Positions 6,927 to 14,825 are shown, counted from the stretch's first letter. The stretch: 20,750 bases of DNA from an uncultured Geobacteraceae bacterium (GCA_903879825.1 CAIRND010000002.1:1-20750), one strand, 5' to 3'. Numbers and translations: made by a program. The notes: a model not told the origin generated them from the letters alone.

Positions 6927-8591
6927 TCAGATCGTTGCGCCTGCCGCCAGCATTTCGGCAGCATGGTTCAGAGCAGAATCGGTGATGGTTGCGCCGGCCA
7001 GCATACGTGCCAGTTCGCGGGTCCGCTCATCATGGCTCAGGTCGAGGATACGGGTAGTCGTCCGTCCGTTTGTAATCAGTTTCTCCACCCTCAGTTGGTG
7101 ATTGGCACAGGCCGCCACTTGCGGCAGATGGGTGATGCAGAGTACCTGCTGGCGGGCCGCAACGTTCTTAAGTTTTCTTCCCACCAGTTCCGACGTGGCG
7201 CCGCCAATGCCGGTATCAACCTCGTCAAAAACGAGAGTTGGAACGTCGCTATCAGGCAATACCTGCTTGATAGCCAGCATCAGTCGCGATAGTTCGCCGC
7301 CGGAAGCTATTTTGGCTAGTGGTCGGGGTATTTCCCCCGGATTTGGAGAAAAGAGAAACTCGACCCGTTCAAATCCGCTTGAACGCGGTTCTGCTAAAGG
7401 CTCCAGAGTCGGTTCGATAATGGCGCCCTTCATGGCCAGTTGATGAGCTTCATTTTCCAAAGCATGTTTAAGCTTTGTGGCGGCGCATCTTCTGGCAGCC
7501 GTCAGCTCTCTGCCCAGATGGTGCAACTCCTCGCTCAGCCGGACCTGTTCCGCTTCCAGATCCTGTTTGCTCTGCTCTCTGCCACGCAGCAGTTTCAGCT
7601 CTTCATCTATCCCCGCTTTGTAGGCCAGTATCTCTTCTGCTGTCGAACCATATTTCTTTTTCAATCTCCCGATGTGGTCGAGCCGGTCGTCAATCTGCTG
7701 CAGCGCCGCAGGGTCAGACTCGATGCGGGAAGAATAATCACGCAGGGTAATGGAGGCATCCTCCAGTTGCAGATAGGCACCTTCAAGCGCAGCTGCCGTA
7801 TCCTGCAGCGAATGATCAATGGTTGAAAGTTCAATTATTGAGTTGGATATACGTTTGAGCTGGCCTAAAAGAGTCCCGTCGCCACCGTACAGACGATCAA
7901 ATGCTTCACCGCTGACACTCTGCAACTTTTCAGCATGTGCCAGAAGCTGGCGCTGCTCCTCAAGTTGCTGCTCTTCTCCCGGTTTGAGTGCTGCTTTGGC
8001 AATCTCTTCAGATTGGTACGACAGGAGGTCGAGCCGCCGTTCAGCTTCCCGTTCTGCATGTTCCAACCCACTCAGTTGTTCTCGTACGGAGGCCAGTTGG
8101 ACAAATTGGTTGGTAAACTGTTGCCGCTGGTCGCCGATACCGGCAAATGTATCCAGCAGCCGCAGGTGGTTTTCCGGTTTAAGCAGGGTTTGGGAATCGT
8201 GCTGGCCGTAAATGTTGATCAGGCGCGGGGCGATATCCGATAAAAGTGCCAATGTGGCCATGCAGCCGTTGATAAAAATCTTGTTTTTGCCGGAGCGTGG
8301 CAGAGAACGTTTTATCAGCAATTCAGTTTCGCATTCAAAACCGGCCGCCGAGAGTAGTTCCCGGATGTGGGGGTGATCGGAGATGTCAAAGAGCGCCTCA
8401 ACGACAGCTTCCTCTTCGCCGGAGCGGATCAGATCACCGGACGCGCGATTGCCCATGATCAGCCCAACCGCATCGATGATGATCGATTTGCCGGCTCCGG
8501 TCTCACCGGTCAGTACAGTTAATCCGGCGTTGAATGAGATGTGAAGAGTGTCTATGATGGCGACATTTTTAATGGTCAGGTCAGTTAACAT
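6927..8591 (-). CDS. recN: DNA repair protein RecN
   Basis: RecN is an SMC-like ATPase that acts at DNA double-strand breaks in recombinational repair. The 554-residue length is typical. It opens MLTDLTIKNVAIID, with Walker A GETGAGKS at 29-36, a long central coiled coil rich in Glu, Leu and Gln (about 155-385), the ABC signature ASGGELS at 429-435, and Walker B FDEVDTGIGG at 455-464 followed by the HLPQVAA switch segment. The start is 6 bases after the nadK stop, a pairing common in bacteria, and the HD-GYP gene follows, so the three probably form one operon. No LexA box was evident in the short nadK-recN gap. Confidence 0.97.
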   Translation of the reverse strand: MLTDLTIKNVAIIDTLHISFNAGLTVLTGETGAGKSIIIDAVGLIMGNRASGDLIRSGEEEAVVEALFDISDHPHIRELLSAAGFECETELLIKRSLPRSGKNKIFINGCMATLALLSDIAPRLINIYGQHDSQTLLKPENHLRLLDTFAGIGDQRQQFTNQFVQLASVREQLSGLEHAEREAERRLDLLSYQSEEIAKAALKPGEEQQLEEQRQLLAHAEKLQSVSGEAFDRLYGGDGTLLGQLKRISNSIIELSTIDHSLQDTAAALEGAYLQLEDASITLRDYSSRIESDPAALQQIDDRLDHIGRLKKKYGSTAEEILAYKAGIDEELKLLRGREQSKQDLEAEQVRLSEELHHLGRELTAARRCAATKLKHALENEAHQLAMKGAIIEPTLEPLAEPRSSGFERVEFLFSPNPGEIPRPLAKIASGGELSRLMLAIKQVLPDSDVPTLVFDEVDTGIGGATSELVGRKLKNVAARQQVLCITHLPQVAACANHQLRVEKLITNGRTTTRILDLSHDERTRELARMLAGATITDSALNHAAEMLAAGATI

Positions 8592-8597
8592 GCTGTC

Positions 8598-9464
8598 TCA
8601 ACGCTCTCCCCACTTCAGTTTAGTGCGTAGAATCTCAAAATAATCACGACTGCGGGACATCACCAGAGAGGTCGTTTTCAGCGCCTTTCGCACGTCAACC
8701 GAGTCTCCTTCCCGCAGTTCAAAGCCGACCTGGCCGTCCAGCGTCAGATACACTTTTTCATCAAAAGACGACGTGACGGTAATCGAGATGACGGATTCAT
8801 CCGGGACGACGATGGGGCGATTGGTCAGTGTGTGCGGGCAGATGGGGGTGATGGCGATGCAGCTCACCAGCGGGTGGATAATCGGGCCACCGGCGGAGAG
8901 AGAATAACCGGTAGAACCGGTGGGGGTTGACACGATCAGTCCGTCGGCTTTGTAGGTGGTAAGAAAATGACGGTTGACCTTGGTTTCCAGGTCCACAATA
9001 CGGGCCAGAGCGCCTTTGTTGATAACCATATCATTGAGGACGTGGCCCTTCTCGATTTCCTGGCCCTCGCGGTGAAGGGTTACCTCCAGCATCATCCGCT
9101 CCGAAACGCGCGGGTTTCCCTCCAGGCACTTTTCCAGGCGTGGGTACAGTTCCTCTAGCGTAATCTCGGTCAGAAAACCGAGACTGCCCAGGTTGACCCC
9201 CAGAATAGGGACCTCTTTACCGCTAAAAAGCCGTGCCACCGAGATGAGTGTGCCGTCCCCCCCCAGAACAACAACCAGTTCAGCCTGGTCCCGAATCTCC
9301 TCCATCGTCAACGCTTTAAGATAGCCGAGTTGGCTCGACAGCTGTTCATCAACCATAGGGGTGCAGCCACGCTTCTCAAGCCAGGTAATCAGGTCGCTGG
9401 CGATGCCAAGACAGCGACGGTCATGGATTTTGGCGAATATGGCGACATTTTGTGTCTGGTGCAT
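8598..9464 (-). CDS. nadK: NAD kinase
   Basis: This enzyme phosphorylates NAD to NADP using ATP or polyphosphate. The 288-residue protein has the GGDGT motif (68-72), NLGSLGFLTE (91-100), the NDMVINKG segment, and the STPTGSTGYSLSAGGP block that forms the NAD site. Length and order match the bacterial NAD kinase family. The start is supported by AGGAATAACC just upstream. It is the first gene of the nadK-recN-HD-GYP run on the minus strand; the 156 bases upstream hold no promoter I can call with confidence. Confidence 0.97.
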   Translation of the reverse strand: MHQTQNVAIFAKIHDRRCLGIASDLITWLEKRGCTPMVDEQLSSQLGYLKALTMEEIRDQAELVVVLGGDGTLISVARLFSGKEVPILGVNLGSLGFLTEITLEELYPRLEKCLEGNPRVSERMMLEVTLHREGQEIEKGHVLNDMVINKGALARIVDLETKVNRHFLTTYKADGLIVSTPTGSTGYSLSAGGPIIHPLVSCIAITPICPHTLTNRPIVVPDESVISITVTSSFDEKVYLTLDGQVGFELREGDSVDVRKALKTTSLVMSRSRDYFEILRTKLKWGER

Positions 9465-9620
9465 TGGTTATTCCTGTTTTAGTCTGGTAAAAGCGATTGG
9501 TAATAGGTGGTATGTAATTCTCTTTATTGACACAGGCCGCATAAATCAATGTTGTATCTTTGGTATTCTTGCCGGCGATTAATCAGGTCTCGTCAAATGC
9601 GTAGGCACTCAAAGGTTCTG

Positions 9621-9953
9621 CTAACGAATAAAGCCACCAGTAATGACCTCTTTAAGGATGCCGTTACGGAATATTAATGTATGCAACAGATTTGAATCTT
9701 TAGTGTAAACCCACTCCTGTACCTCAATGTAGATTGTTTTCATACCTCTCGTACTATCATTGAAACTTACTTCCGTCTCTATTGGTTCCTCACGTTTGAA
9801 CACATTTGCTGGAGGGTCACATTTGGCCGCCGCTGTGGATATTCCATCTCCAGTAGAGACAATATTACCATTCGGGCAACGGAAACTGTCGGCAAACGCC
9901 TGCACTGCGGAAAATGAGATCACGACGGTACAAACAGCAAAAAACACGTTCAT
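9621..9953 (-). CDS. DUF2845-type small secreted protein
   Basis: This 110-residue protein has an N-terminal signal peptide (MNVFFAVCTVVISFSAVQAFA, cleavage likely after A21), so it should be exported. The mature part has the pattern of DUF2845: a Cys-containing start SFRCPNG, a second Cys at C45 in AAAKCDPP, a later aromatic WVYTKDSNLLHTLIFRNG strand pair, and a glycine end GGFIR. The two cysteines may form a disulfide. The function of the family is unknown. A ribosome site AAGGATGAG precedes the ATG. The gene is visibly richer in A+T than its neighbours nadK and valS, which may mean recent acquisition. Confidence 0.75.
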   Translation of the reverse strand: MNVFFAVCTVVISFSAVQAFADSFRCPNGNIVSTGDGISTAAAKCDPPANVFKREEPIETEVSFNDSTRGMKTIYIEVQEWVYTKDSNLLHTLIFRNGILKEVITGGFIR

Positions 9954-10095
9954 AAGTTCTCATCCTTTTTTCGCTCGACGGAAAAGTCTTTGGGGTCAGG
10001 TATCAACCGCCGGCACTTCTGGAAATGGTATAGAGTTGAGACTCCTATATGTTTAACTTCAGTTTCTTGATAATTATGTATGTCGGTGCAACTTG

Positions 10096-10332
10096 TTATT
10101 TTAAAGATTTTCCGTCTAAAAAAAGCGTGTCAGCGCTAAGGTCAATCTCGTCACTCCACTCAATAAAGTAGCCGCAGTTACGTATTGACTTGAAGGCGTA
10201 GAGATTCCGCAAAGGTTCAAATGCTTCGCAGTCGAGTAATGGCTTCACATCAAACCGCCGCTCAGAACCGTCATCAAAAGCAACGTCAAGCGTCCAATCA
10301 TCGTTAGCAAGAATAGTAGTGATATTTCTCAT
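10096..10332 (-). CDS. DUF2442 domain protein
   Basis: This 78-residue protein matches the DUF2442 pattern: a beta strand with FDDGSERRFDVKPLL, then FEPLRNLYAFKSIRNCG, then a closing FIEWSDEIDLSADTLF. Members are often found beside small DUF4160 partners in candidate toxin-antitoxin pairs, but no such partner is visible here. It starts 41 bases after the valS stop on the same strand and could be transcribed by read-through. The ribosome site is weak (GGA before ATG). The biochemical function is unknown. Confidence 0.8.
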   Translation of the reverse strand: MRNITTILANDDWTLDVAFDDGSERRFDVKPLLDCEAFEPLRNLYAFKSIRNCGYFIEWSDEIDLSADTLFLDGKSLK

Positions 10333-10373
10333 TATTCCAGGCCTTTAATTTTGAAAACGGTTGTGACGTGAAT

Positions 10374-13034
10374 CTACTTCAACTTGCGTATTTTATCCAG
10401 ACTCTCTTCCAACACTAGTTTTTTACTATTCACATCCGCCAATTTCTGGCGCTCTTTGGCAACAATTTCAGCTGGAGCGCGATCGACGAAAGCGGGACTC
10501 TCCAACTTTTTGGAGAACATCTCGATCTCTTTGTCGATCTTGCCGATCTCCTTCAGCAGACGTTCTTCCTCGGCGGCTACATCCACCATTCCTTTAAGCG
10601 GCACATAAATCTGGACATCACCGGCTACCTGTATCGAGGCATCTTCCGGTTTTTCTATTTCGAAACCAATGGCAAGATCGGAAACTCTGGCCAGGCTGAT
10701 AATGGCGCTTTCGTTGTGCTTCATCAGGCGCTTGCTTGCTTCGCTGCCGCAGGAGAGGATGACGGCGATCTGCTTTGACGGAGGAACATCCATTTCGCCA
10801 CGGATGTTGCGGATACCACCGATAACTGCCATGACCCGTTCCATGTCAGCAGCATCTTCGGGGAAGGAGCGCTGTTCACAATATTCGGGGTAGGGCGCCT
10901 GCATGATGGTCGGGGTTGCTTTTGTTCCCGGTAATGCCTGCCAGATCTCTTCGGTGATGAAGGGCATAAACGGGTGCAGCAGGCGCAGCAGGTTTTCCAG
11001 CGTGTACCAGAGAACATATTGGGTGGCCTGTTTGCGCTCCGGCGTGCCGTTGTAAATGTCCTGCTTGGACAGCTCCAGATACCAGTCGCAGAATTCGCTC
11101 CAGGTAAACTGGTACAGTGCCATAGCGCTTTCATTGTAGCGGTAGCCAATAAGGGTTTCATCGACAATTCGGGCGGTTTCATTCAAACGGTGCAGAATCC
11201 ACTTATCCCCTTGAGAAAATTCCAGCGAATCGTAGTTGACGCTGTCCGGATCAAAACCTTCAAGATTCATAAGGGTGAAGCGGGCGGCATTCCATACCTT
11301 ATTGCAGAAATTGCGGTAGCCGACGATGCGTTCTTCGGCCAGTTTGATATCACGTCCCTGAGCAGCAAAAGCGGCGAGGGTAAAGCGGAAGGCATCGGTA
11401 CCATACTGATCAATAACGGTCAGCGGATCAATGACATTCCCTTTGGATTTCGACATCTTGTGCCCTTGGGCATCGCGCACCAGCGCGTGAATGTAGACAT
11501 CCGTGAAGGGTACTTCGTCCATGAAATGCAGCCCCATCATCATCATGCGGGCCACCCAGAAAAAGAGAATGTCAAAGCCGGTCACCAGGCAGGCGGTCGG
11601 ATAGAATGTTTTCAGTTCAGGCGTTTGATCAGGCCACCCCATGGTGGAGAAGGGCCAGAGTGCTGAGGAGAACCAGGTATCCAGCACATCGGTTTCCTGG
11701 CGGAGTTCGTCGCTGCCGCATTTGGAACAGACCGTCGGCGTATCCATAGCGACGGTTATTTCGCCGCAGTGCTCGCAGAACCAAGCCGGGATGCGGTGGC
11801 CCCACCAAATCTGACGCGATATGCACCAGTCACGGATGTTCTCCATCCAGTCGTAGTACGTGTTTTCCCACTGTTTGGGGAGGATGCGGGTCTTGCCGCT
11901 CTTAACTGCATCCAGAGCCCGTTCTGCCAACGGGGCAACTTTTACATACCACTGCAGCGAGAGATACGGCTCGACTACAGTCTTACAGCGGTAGCAACCG
12001 CCGACCGACATCGGGTGTTCTTCAATTTTGTCCAGCAGACCCTCGGCCTCCAGTTCGGCCACGATCCGGGTGCGGGCGGCAAAGCGATCCAGTCCTTCGT
12101 ACTGATGCCCGGCGGCGTTGATGATGCCGGATTCGTCGAGGACGTTGATCTTGTCCAAACCATGGCGCAGGCCAACCTCGAAGTCGTTGAAATCGTGGGC
12201 CGGGGTAATTTTGACGACGCCGGTGCCAAAGTCCCTATCTACATAGTCATCGGCGACAACCGGGATCTCACGGCTTAAGAGCGGCAGGAGAACCTTTTTG
12301 CCTACCAGATCGCTGTAGCGTTCGTCTTCGGGATGCACCGCCACGGCGGTATCCCCCAGCATGGTCTCCGGACGGGTTGTTGCCACGACCACAAAACGTC
12401 CCGGTTCACCTACTACCGGGTAACGGATGTGCCAGAGGTGGCCCTTATGATCTTCATGTTCGACTTCAATGTCAGAGAGCGCCGTATGACAGCGGGGGCA
12501 CCAGTTAATAAGGCGGTTGTCGCGGTAAATCAGGCCATCTTCGTACAGTTTGACAAACACGGTGCGTACCGCTTTTGAGAGACCTTCATCCATGGTAAAA
12601 CGCTCGCGTTCCCAATCGCACGATGCGCCGAGGCGTTTCAGTTGGCCGATGATCTGGCCACCGGACTCCGCTTTCCATTTCCAGACGCGCTCAATAAATG
12701 CATCACGTCCCAGATCATGGCGATCCTTTCCTTCGGCGCTCAGTTGCCGCTCGACAACGTTCTGGGTGGCGATACCGGCATGGTCGGTGCCTGGCATCCA
12801 AAGCACGTTATATCCCTGCATCCGTTTCCAGCGACAGAGAATGTCCTGCAAGGTGTTGTTGAGAGCATGCCCCATGTGCAGGGCGCCGGTGACGTTTGGA
12901 GGAGGGATGACTATGGAGTATGGCTTCTTATCCGATGTAGCGGCAGCGTGGAAATAACCTTTCGTTTCCCACTCTGAGTACCATTTTTTTTCAACATCAT
13001 GGGGTTCGTACCCCTTGGCAAGTTCTTTGGTCAT
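10374..13034 (-). CDS. valS: valine-tRNA ligase
   Basis: This class I aminoacyl-tRNA synthetase charges tRNA-Val and edits misactivated threonine. The 886 residues include the HIGH-type motif HMGH (53-56) within PPPNVTGALHMGHALN, the CP1 editing domain, a zinc-type cysteine set C420/C423 and C436/C439, KMSKS at 526-530, an anticodon-binding domain and a C-terminal coiled coil (about 820-885). The length is typical. It starts at ATG 13034 with AAAAAGGA upstream and a plausible sigma-70 promoter. No T-box leader is visible between promoter and start. Confidence 0.98.
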   Translation of the reverse strand: MTKELAKGYEPHDVEKKWYSEWETKGYFHAAATSDKKPYSIVIPPPNVTGALHMGHALNNTLQDILCRWKRMQGYNVLWMPGTDHAGIATQNVVERQLSAEGKDRHDLGRDAFIERVWKWKAESGGQIIGQLKRLGASCDWERERFTMDEGLSKAVRTVFVKLYEDGLIYRDNRLINWCPRCHTALSDIEVEHEDHKGHLWHIRYPVVGEPGRFVVVATTRPETMLGDTAVAVHPEDERYSDLVGKKVLLPLLSREIPVVADDYVDRDFGTGVVKITPAHDFNDFEVGLRHGLDKINVLDESGIINAAGHQYEGLDRFAARTRIVAELEAEGLLDKIEEHPMSVGGCYRCKTVVEPYLSLQWYVKVAPLAERALDAVKSGKTRILPKQWENTYYDWMENIRDWCISRQIWWGHRIPAWFCEHCGEITVAMDTPTVCSKCGSDELRQETDVLDTWFSSALWPFSTMGWPDQTPELKTFYPTACLVTGFDILFFWVARMMMMGLHFMDEVPFTDVYIHALVRDAQGHKMSKSKGNVIDPLTVIDQYGTDAFRFTLAAFAAQGRDIKLAEERIVGYRNFCNKVWNAARFTLMNLEGFDPDSVNYDSLEFSQGDKWILHRLNETARIVDETLIGYRYNESAMALYQFTWSEFCDWYLELSKQDIYNGTPERKQATQYVLWYTLENLLRLLHPFMPFITEEIWQALPGTKATPTIMQAPYPEYCEQRSFPEDAADMERVMAVIGGIRNIRGEMDVPPSKQIAVILSCGSEASKRLMKHNESAIISLARVSDLAIGFEIEKPEDASIQVAGDVQIYVPLKGMVDVAAEEERLLKEIGKIDKEIEMFSKKLESPAFVDRAPAEIVAKERQKLADVNSKKLVLEESLDKIRKLK

Positions 13035-13071
13035 TTATGCGAATCCTTTTTATGAATAATCTGAGCGTAAA

Positions 13072-13101
13072 CATATACTACTGTTGGCTGATTCAGGTCA
13101 A
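13072..13101 (-). promoter_or_regulatory. putative sigma-70 promoter of valS
   Basis: On the minus strand, TTGACC (13096-13101) and TATATG (13072-13077) are separated by 18 bases, about 38 bases before the valS start. The -35 matches 5 of 6 and the -10 matches 4 of 6 consensus positions. Confidence 0.5.
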
Positions 13102-13156
13102 GCGCGCACTTGGAATAGGTTGGAAACATTTCAGCAGATATTAATAGGTGATGCGT

Positions 13157-13292
13157 TAAAGGCAAATCCCCCCTGGCCCCCCTTTGAAAAGTGGGGAGAA
13201 AATCAACGTTCCCCTTCGATGAAATTGGTCAGTGCCTGGTTTGGTTTAAAAGTCCCCCTTCAGAAAGGGGGATTTAGGGGGATTTGCCTTTA
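13157..13292. repeat. palindromic repeat element copy 1 (136 bp)
   Basis: The ends are perfect 16-base inverted repeats: TAAAGGCAAATCCCCC at 13157-13172 and its complement at 13277-13292. The left arm continues as two C-runs and a hairpin (CCCCCTTT...AAAGTGGGG, to about 13197). The right arm has the hairpin TCCCCCTT/AAGGGGGA at 13253-13272. The interior of about 55 bases is not obviously coding. It lies upstream of valS and reads like a paired REP or a MITE. Confidence 0.85.
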
Positions 13293-13328
13293 GAGCTTTC
13301 GCGGGGATAAACCGTTGGCAACCAAAAC

Positions 13329-13480
13329 CAAATCCCCCCTGGCCCCCCTTTAAAAAGTGGGGTAACTGCAAAACAAAAACAAGTCCCCCTTTTTGAAGGT
13401 ACCCTCTGGGGCATAAAGGTACTTAGGGGCTGAACATGGTTTGAAGTCCCACTTTGCAAAGGGGGATTTAGGGGGATTTG
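13329..13480. repeat. palindromic repeat element copy 2 (about 152 bp)
   Basis: The end motif CAAATCCCCC at 13329-13338 is inverted at 13471-13480. The left arm holds TGGCCCCCCTTT with AAAGTGGGG; the right arm holds a near-palindromic hairpin TCCC-A-CTTTGCAAAG-G-GGGA at about 13448-13467. The interior is larger than in copy 1. A 25-base stretch at 13426-13450, starting GGGGCTGAACATGG, recurs exactly in copy 3. The DUF559 gene starts 18 bases after the right end. Confidence 0.85.
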
Positions 13481-13498
13481 CTTTAGAGGGAGCGCATC

Positions 13499-13960
13499 AT
13501 GATTGAATACAGCCGCAACCTGGAACCGCCATCCAGAGAGCTTCGCAATAATATGACCGATGCCGAACGGGTGTTGTGGTCGCGGCTGCGTGGGAAACAA
13601 TTGCTCGATGTTCAGTTCTACCGGCAAAAACCGGTTGGCCCATTTATTGTGGATTTTTATTGCCACGCGGCGGCTTTAGTTATTGAGGTTGATGGCGGAC
13701 AGCATTATGAGACAGAGCATGCCAGAAAAGATGCTGAACGGGATAAGTGCCTTTCAGAAGCTGGGTTGCTGGTGCTGCGTTTTGATAATCTTCAGGTGTT
13801 ACGGGAGACGGATGCCGTGGTTGAAGAAATTTTGAAGGTGATACAGGAAAGGCAAATCCCCCCTTGCCCCCCTTTGCAAAGTGGGGTAAAGGCGAATTCA
13901 AAATCCCCTGTTATGAAGAGTGATGCAGGGGCTGAACATGGTTTGAAGTCCCCCTTCTGA
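13499..13960 (+). CDS. DUF559 PD-(D/E)XK-type endonuclease
   Basis: This 153-residue protein carries the DUF559 domain, a Vsr-like restriction-endonuclease fold. The N-terminal helix is DAERVLWSRLR, followed by FYRQKPVGPFIVDFYC and LVIEVDGGQH. The probable catalytic residues are D52, E63 and the nearby D65 and Q68, so it looks intact. The substrate is unknown. The start is supported by AGAGGGA at 13485-13491. Residues 117-153 (from QERQIPPCPPLQSG on) are encoded by repeat copy 3, and the stop lies inside its right arm, so the tail is repeat-derived. The gene sits between repeat copies 2 and 3. Possible roles are repeat mobilisation, DNA repair, or none that relates to the repeats; only the location supports the first. 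Confidence 0.9.
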   Translation: MIEYSRNLEPPSRELRNNMTDAERVLWSRLRGKQLLDVQFYRQKPVGPFIVDFYCHAAALVIEVDGGQHYETEHARKDAERDKCLSEAGLLVLRFDNLQVLRETDAVVEEILKVIQERQIPPCPPLQSGVKANSKSPVMKSDAGAEHGLKSPF

Positions 13961-13987
13961 AAGGGGGATTAAGGGGGATTTGCCTTT
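13848..13987. repeat. palindromic repeat element copy 3 (140 bp), inside the DUF559 3' end
   Basis: Terminal inverted repeats AAAGGCAAATCCCCC (13848-13862) and its complement (13973-13987) are perfect. The left arm has CCCCCCTTTGCAAAGTGGGG, and the right arm has a TCCCCCTTC/GAAAGGGGGA type hairpin. An interior stem CCCCTG/CAGGGG is possible at about 13905-13931. The 25-base stretch at 13928-13952 is identical to 13426-13450 in copy 2. The left part is translated as the tail of the nuclease. Confidence 0.87.
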
Positions 13988-14037
13988 TGAACTTTGCTAC
14001 GAGGTACGTGAGACCCTAAAAAGCTCTTACATAACAA

Positions 14038-14068
14038 TTGAAGGGCGGCCAAAATGGCCGCCCTTCAA
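14038..14068. terminator. long GC-rich hairpin, possible bidirectional terminator
   Basis: A 13-base perfect stem, TTGAAGGGCGGCC (14038-14050) against 14056-14068, closes a loop of AAAAT. It lies between the convergent DUF559 gene (plus) and the secreted-protein gene (minus). Neither side has a long T-run, so factor-independent termination is only moderately likely. Confidence 0.55.
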
Positions 14069-14105
14069 TACATGCTACTCATCATCATATAAGCTGCCCT
14101 GCAAA

Positions 14106-14753
14106 CTAGCGGCTTGCTGTTCCGTAGGGGATGGGGATGCGGATGTTTTTGAGTCCTACCTTGTAATTTCCCGAGGCTGTCACATAGCCTTTGTAGGTAT
14201 CAGACATATCGGTGATCTTGGCATACCACCAGGTGCCGCCACGGGCGGAATCTTTCTTGTTGGGTGACTGGTAGACACCTTTTTGCTGATTGTCGTTGAA
14301 CGCGATGAAGTGCATGCCGAGCCGTAACTCGCTGCTTGAAGCAATGCGTGACTGCCAGACAAAGCCGGTCCACTTATTCTGACCATCCCGCACCTTCATA
14401 AATTCGCCTTCGTCCTTGGTGCCGCCGCTGGGTGGTGTGATCATTTTTGCCAGATCAACATAAATGTACGAATGTCCTCCCAGATCTTCCGTGCTGATGA
14501 AGTAATCATCTGATTGGATGAAATGGGCATCCTCATTGCCCCGAGACGGTGCCGGGCGCGATTCTCTTTTTGGAGGAGGAGGCGGCTCATCACCCGGCTC
14601 TTCCTGTTCCGATGGCGGTGGCGGAGTCGGCCGCTTTATCATAAGTTTTTCCACTCGATCCGCAGTATCGAGAACATCTCCCCAGCCAGCAAGCGAGTTT
14701 AACGGTGCTGCCATCAGTGCCACAATACCAATTATTACGAAGAATCGCCGCAT
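14106..14753 (-). CDS. secreted protein of unknown function with proline-rich linker
   Basis: I do not recognise a family for this 215-residue protein. It begins with a signal peptide (MRRFFVIIGIVALMAAPLNSLA, cleavage likely after A22). A low-complexity Pro/Glu linker follows (about 41-70, with PPPPSEQEEP and PPPPPKRE), then a polar, probably beta-rich C-terminal domain (about 75-215) with WTGFVWQSR, LRLGMHFIAFND and GTWWYAKITDM. There are no cysteines after the signal peptide and no lipobox, so it is probably periplasmic or surface exposed. A strong ribosome site AGAGGAGGATGT precedes the ATG. It is transcribed divergently from the phosphohexomutase gene and has no apparent operon partner. 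Confidence 0.8.
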   Translation of the reverse strand: MRRFFVIIGIVALMAAPLNSLAGWGDVLDTADRVEKLMIKRPTPPPPSEQEEPGDEPPPPPKRESRPAPSRGNEDAHFIQSDDYFISTEDLGGHSYIYVDLAKMITPPSGGTKDEGEFMKVRDGQNKWTGFVWQSRIASSSELRLGMHFIAFNDNQQKGVYQSPNKKDSARGGTWWYAKITDMSDTYKGYVTASGNYKVGLKNIRIPIPYGTASR

Positions 14754-14795
14754 ACATCCTCCTCTTTTGATAAATGAAGGTAATCCAGATGGCCA

Positions 14796-14825
14796 AATGT
14801 ATCATGAAATTTTAAACCAATGCAA
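14796..14825 (-). promoter_or_regulatory. possible promoter of the secreted-protein gene
   Basis: On the minus strand, TTGCAT (14820-14825) and TACATT (14796-14801) are 18 bases apart, about 43 bases before the start codon. The match is moderate; it is offered because the gap also carries the divergent phosphohexomutase promoter. Confidence 0.3.

Noticed and set aside
10096..10332. DUF2442 as half of a toxin-antitoxin pair
   Set aside because: No partner gene such as DUF4160 lies on either side; valS ends 41 bases upstream and the downstream gap holds no frame.
10974..11666. 230-residue open frame on the plus strand
   Set aside because: It lies wholly antisense to valS, which has all synthetase motifs; it is a shadow frame.
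13035..13100. T-box leader upstream of valS
   Set aside because: The leader is only tens of bases long and lacks the T-box motif and specifier stem.
13274..13666. 130-residue minus-strand frame across the repeats and the DUF559 start
   Set aside because: It reads through repeat DNA and antisense to the nuclease, with Pro-rich low-complexity sequence and no family resemblance.
13157..13987. CRISPR array
   Set aside because: The repeats are inverted and palindromic, with unequal gaps that hold a gene; there are no regular spacers and no cas genes.
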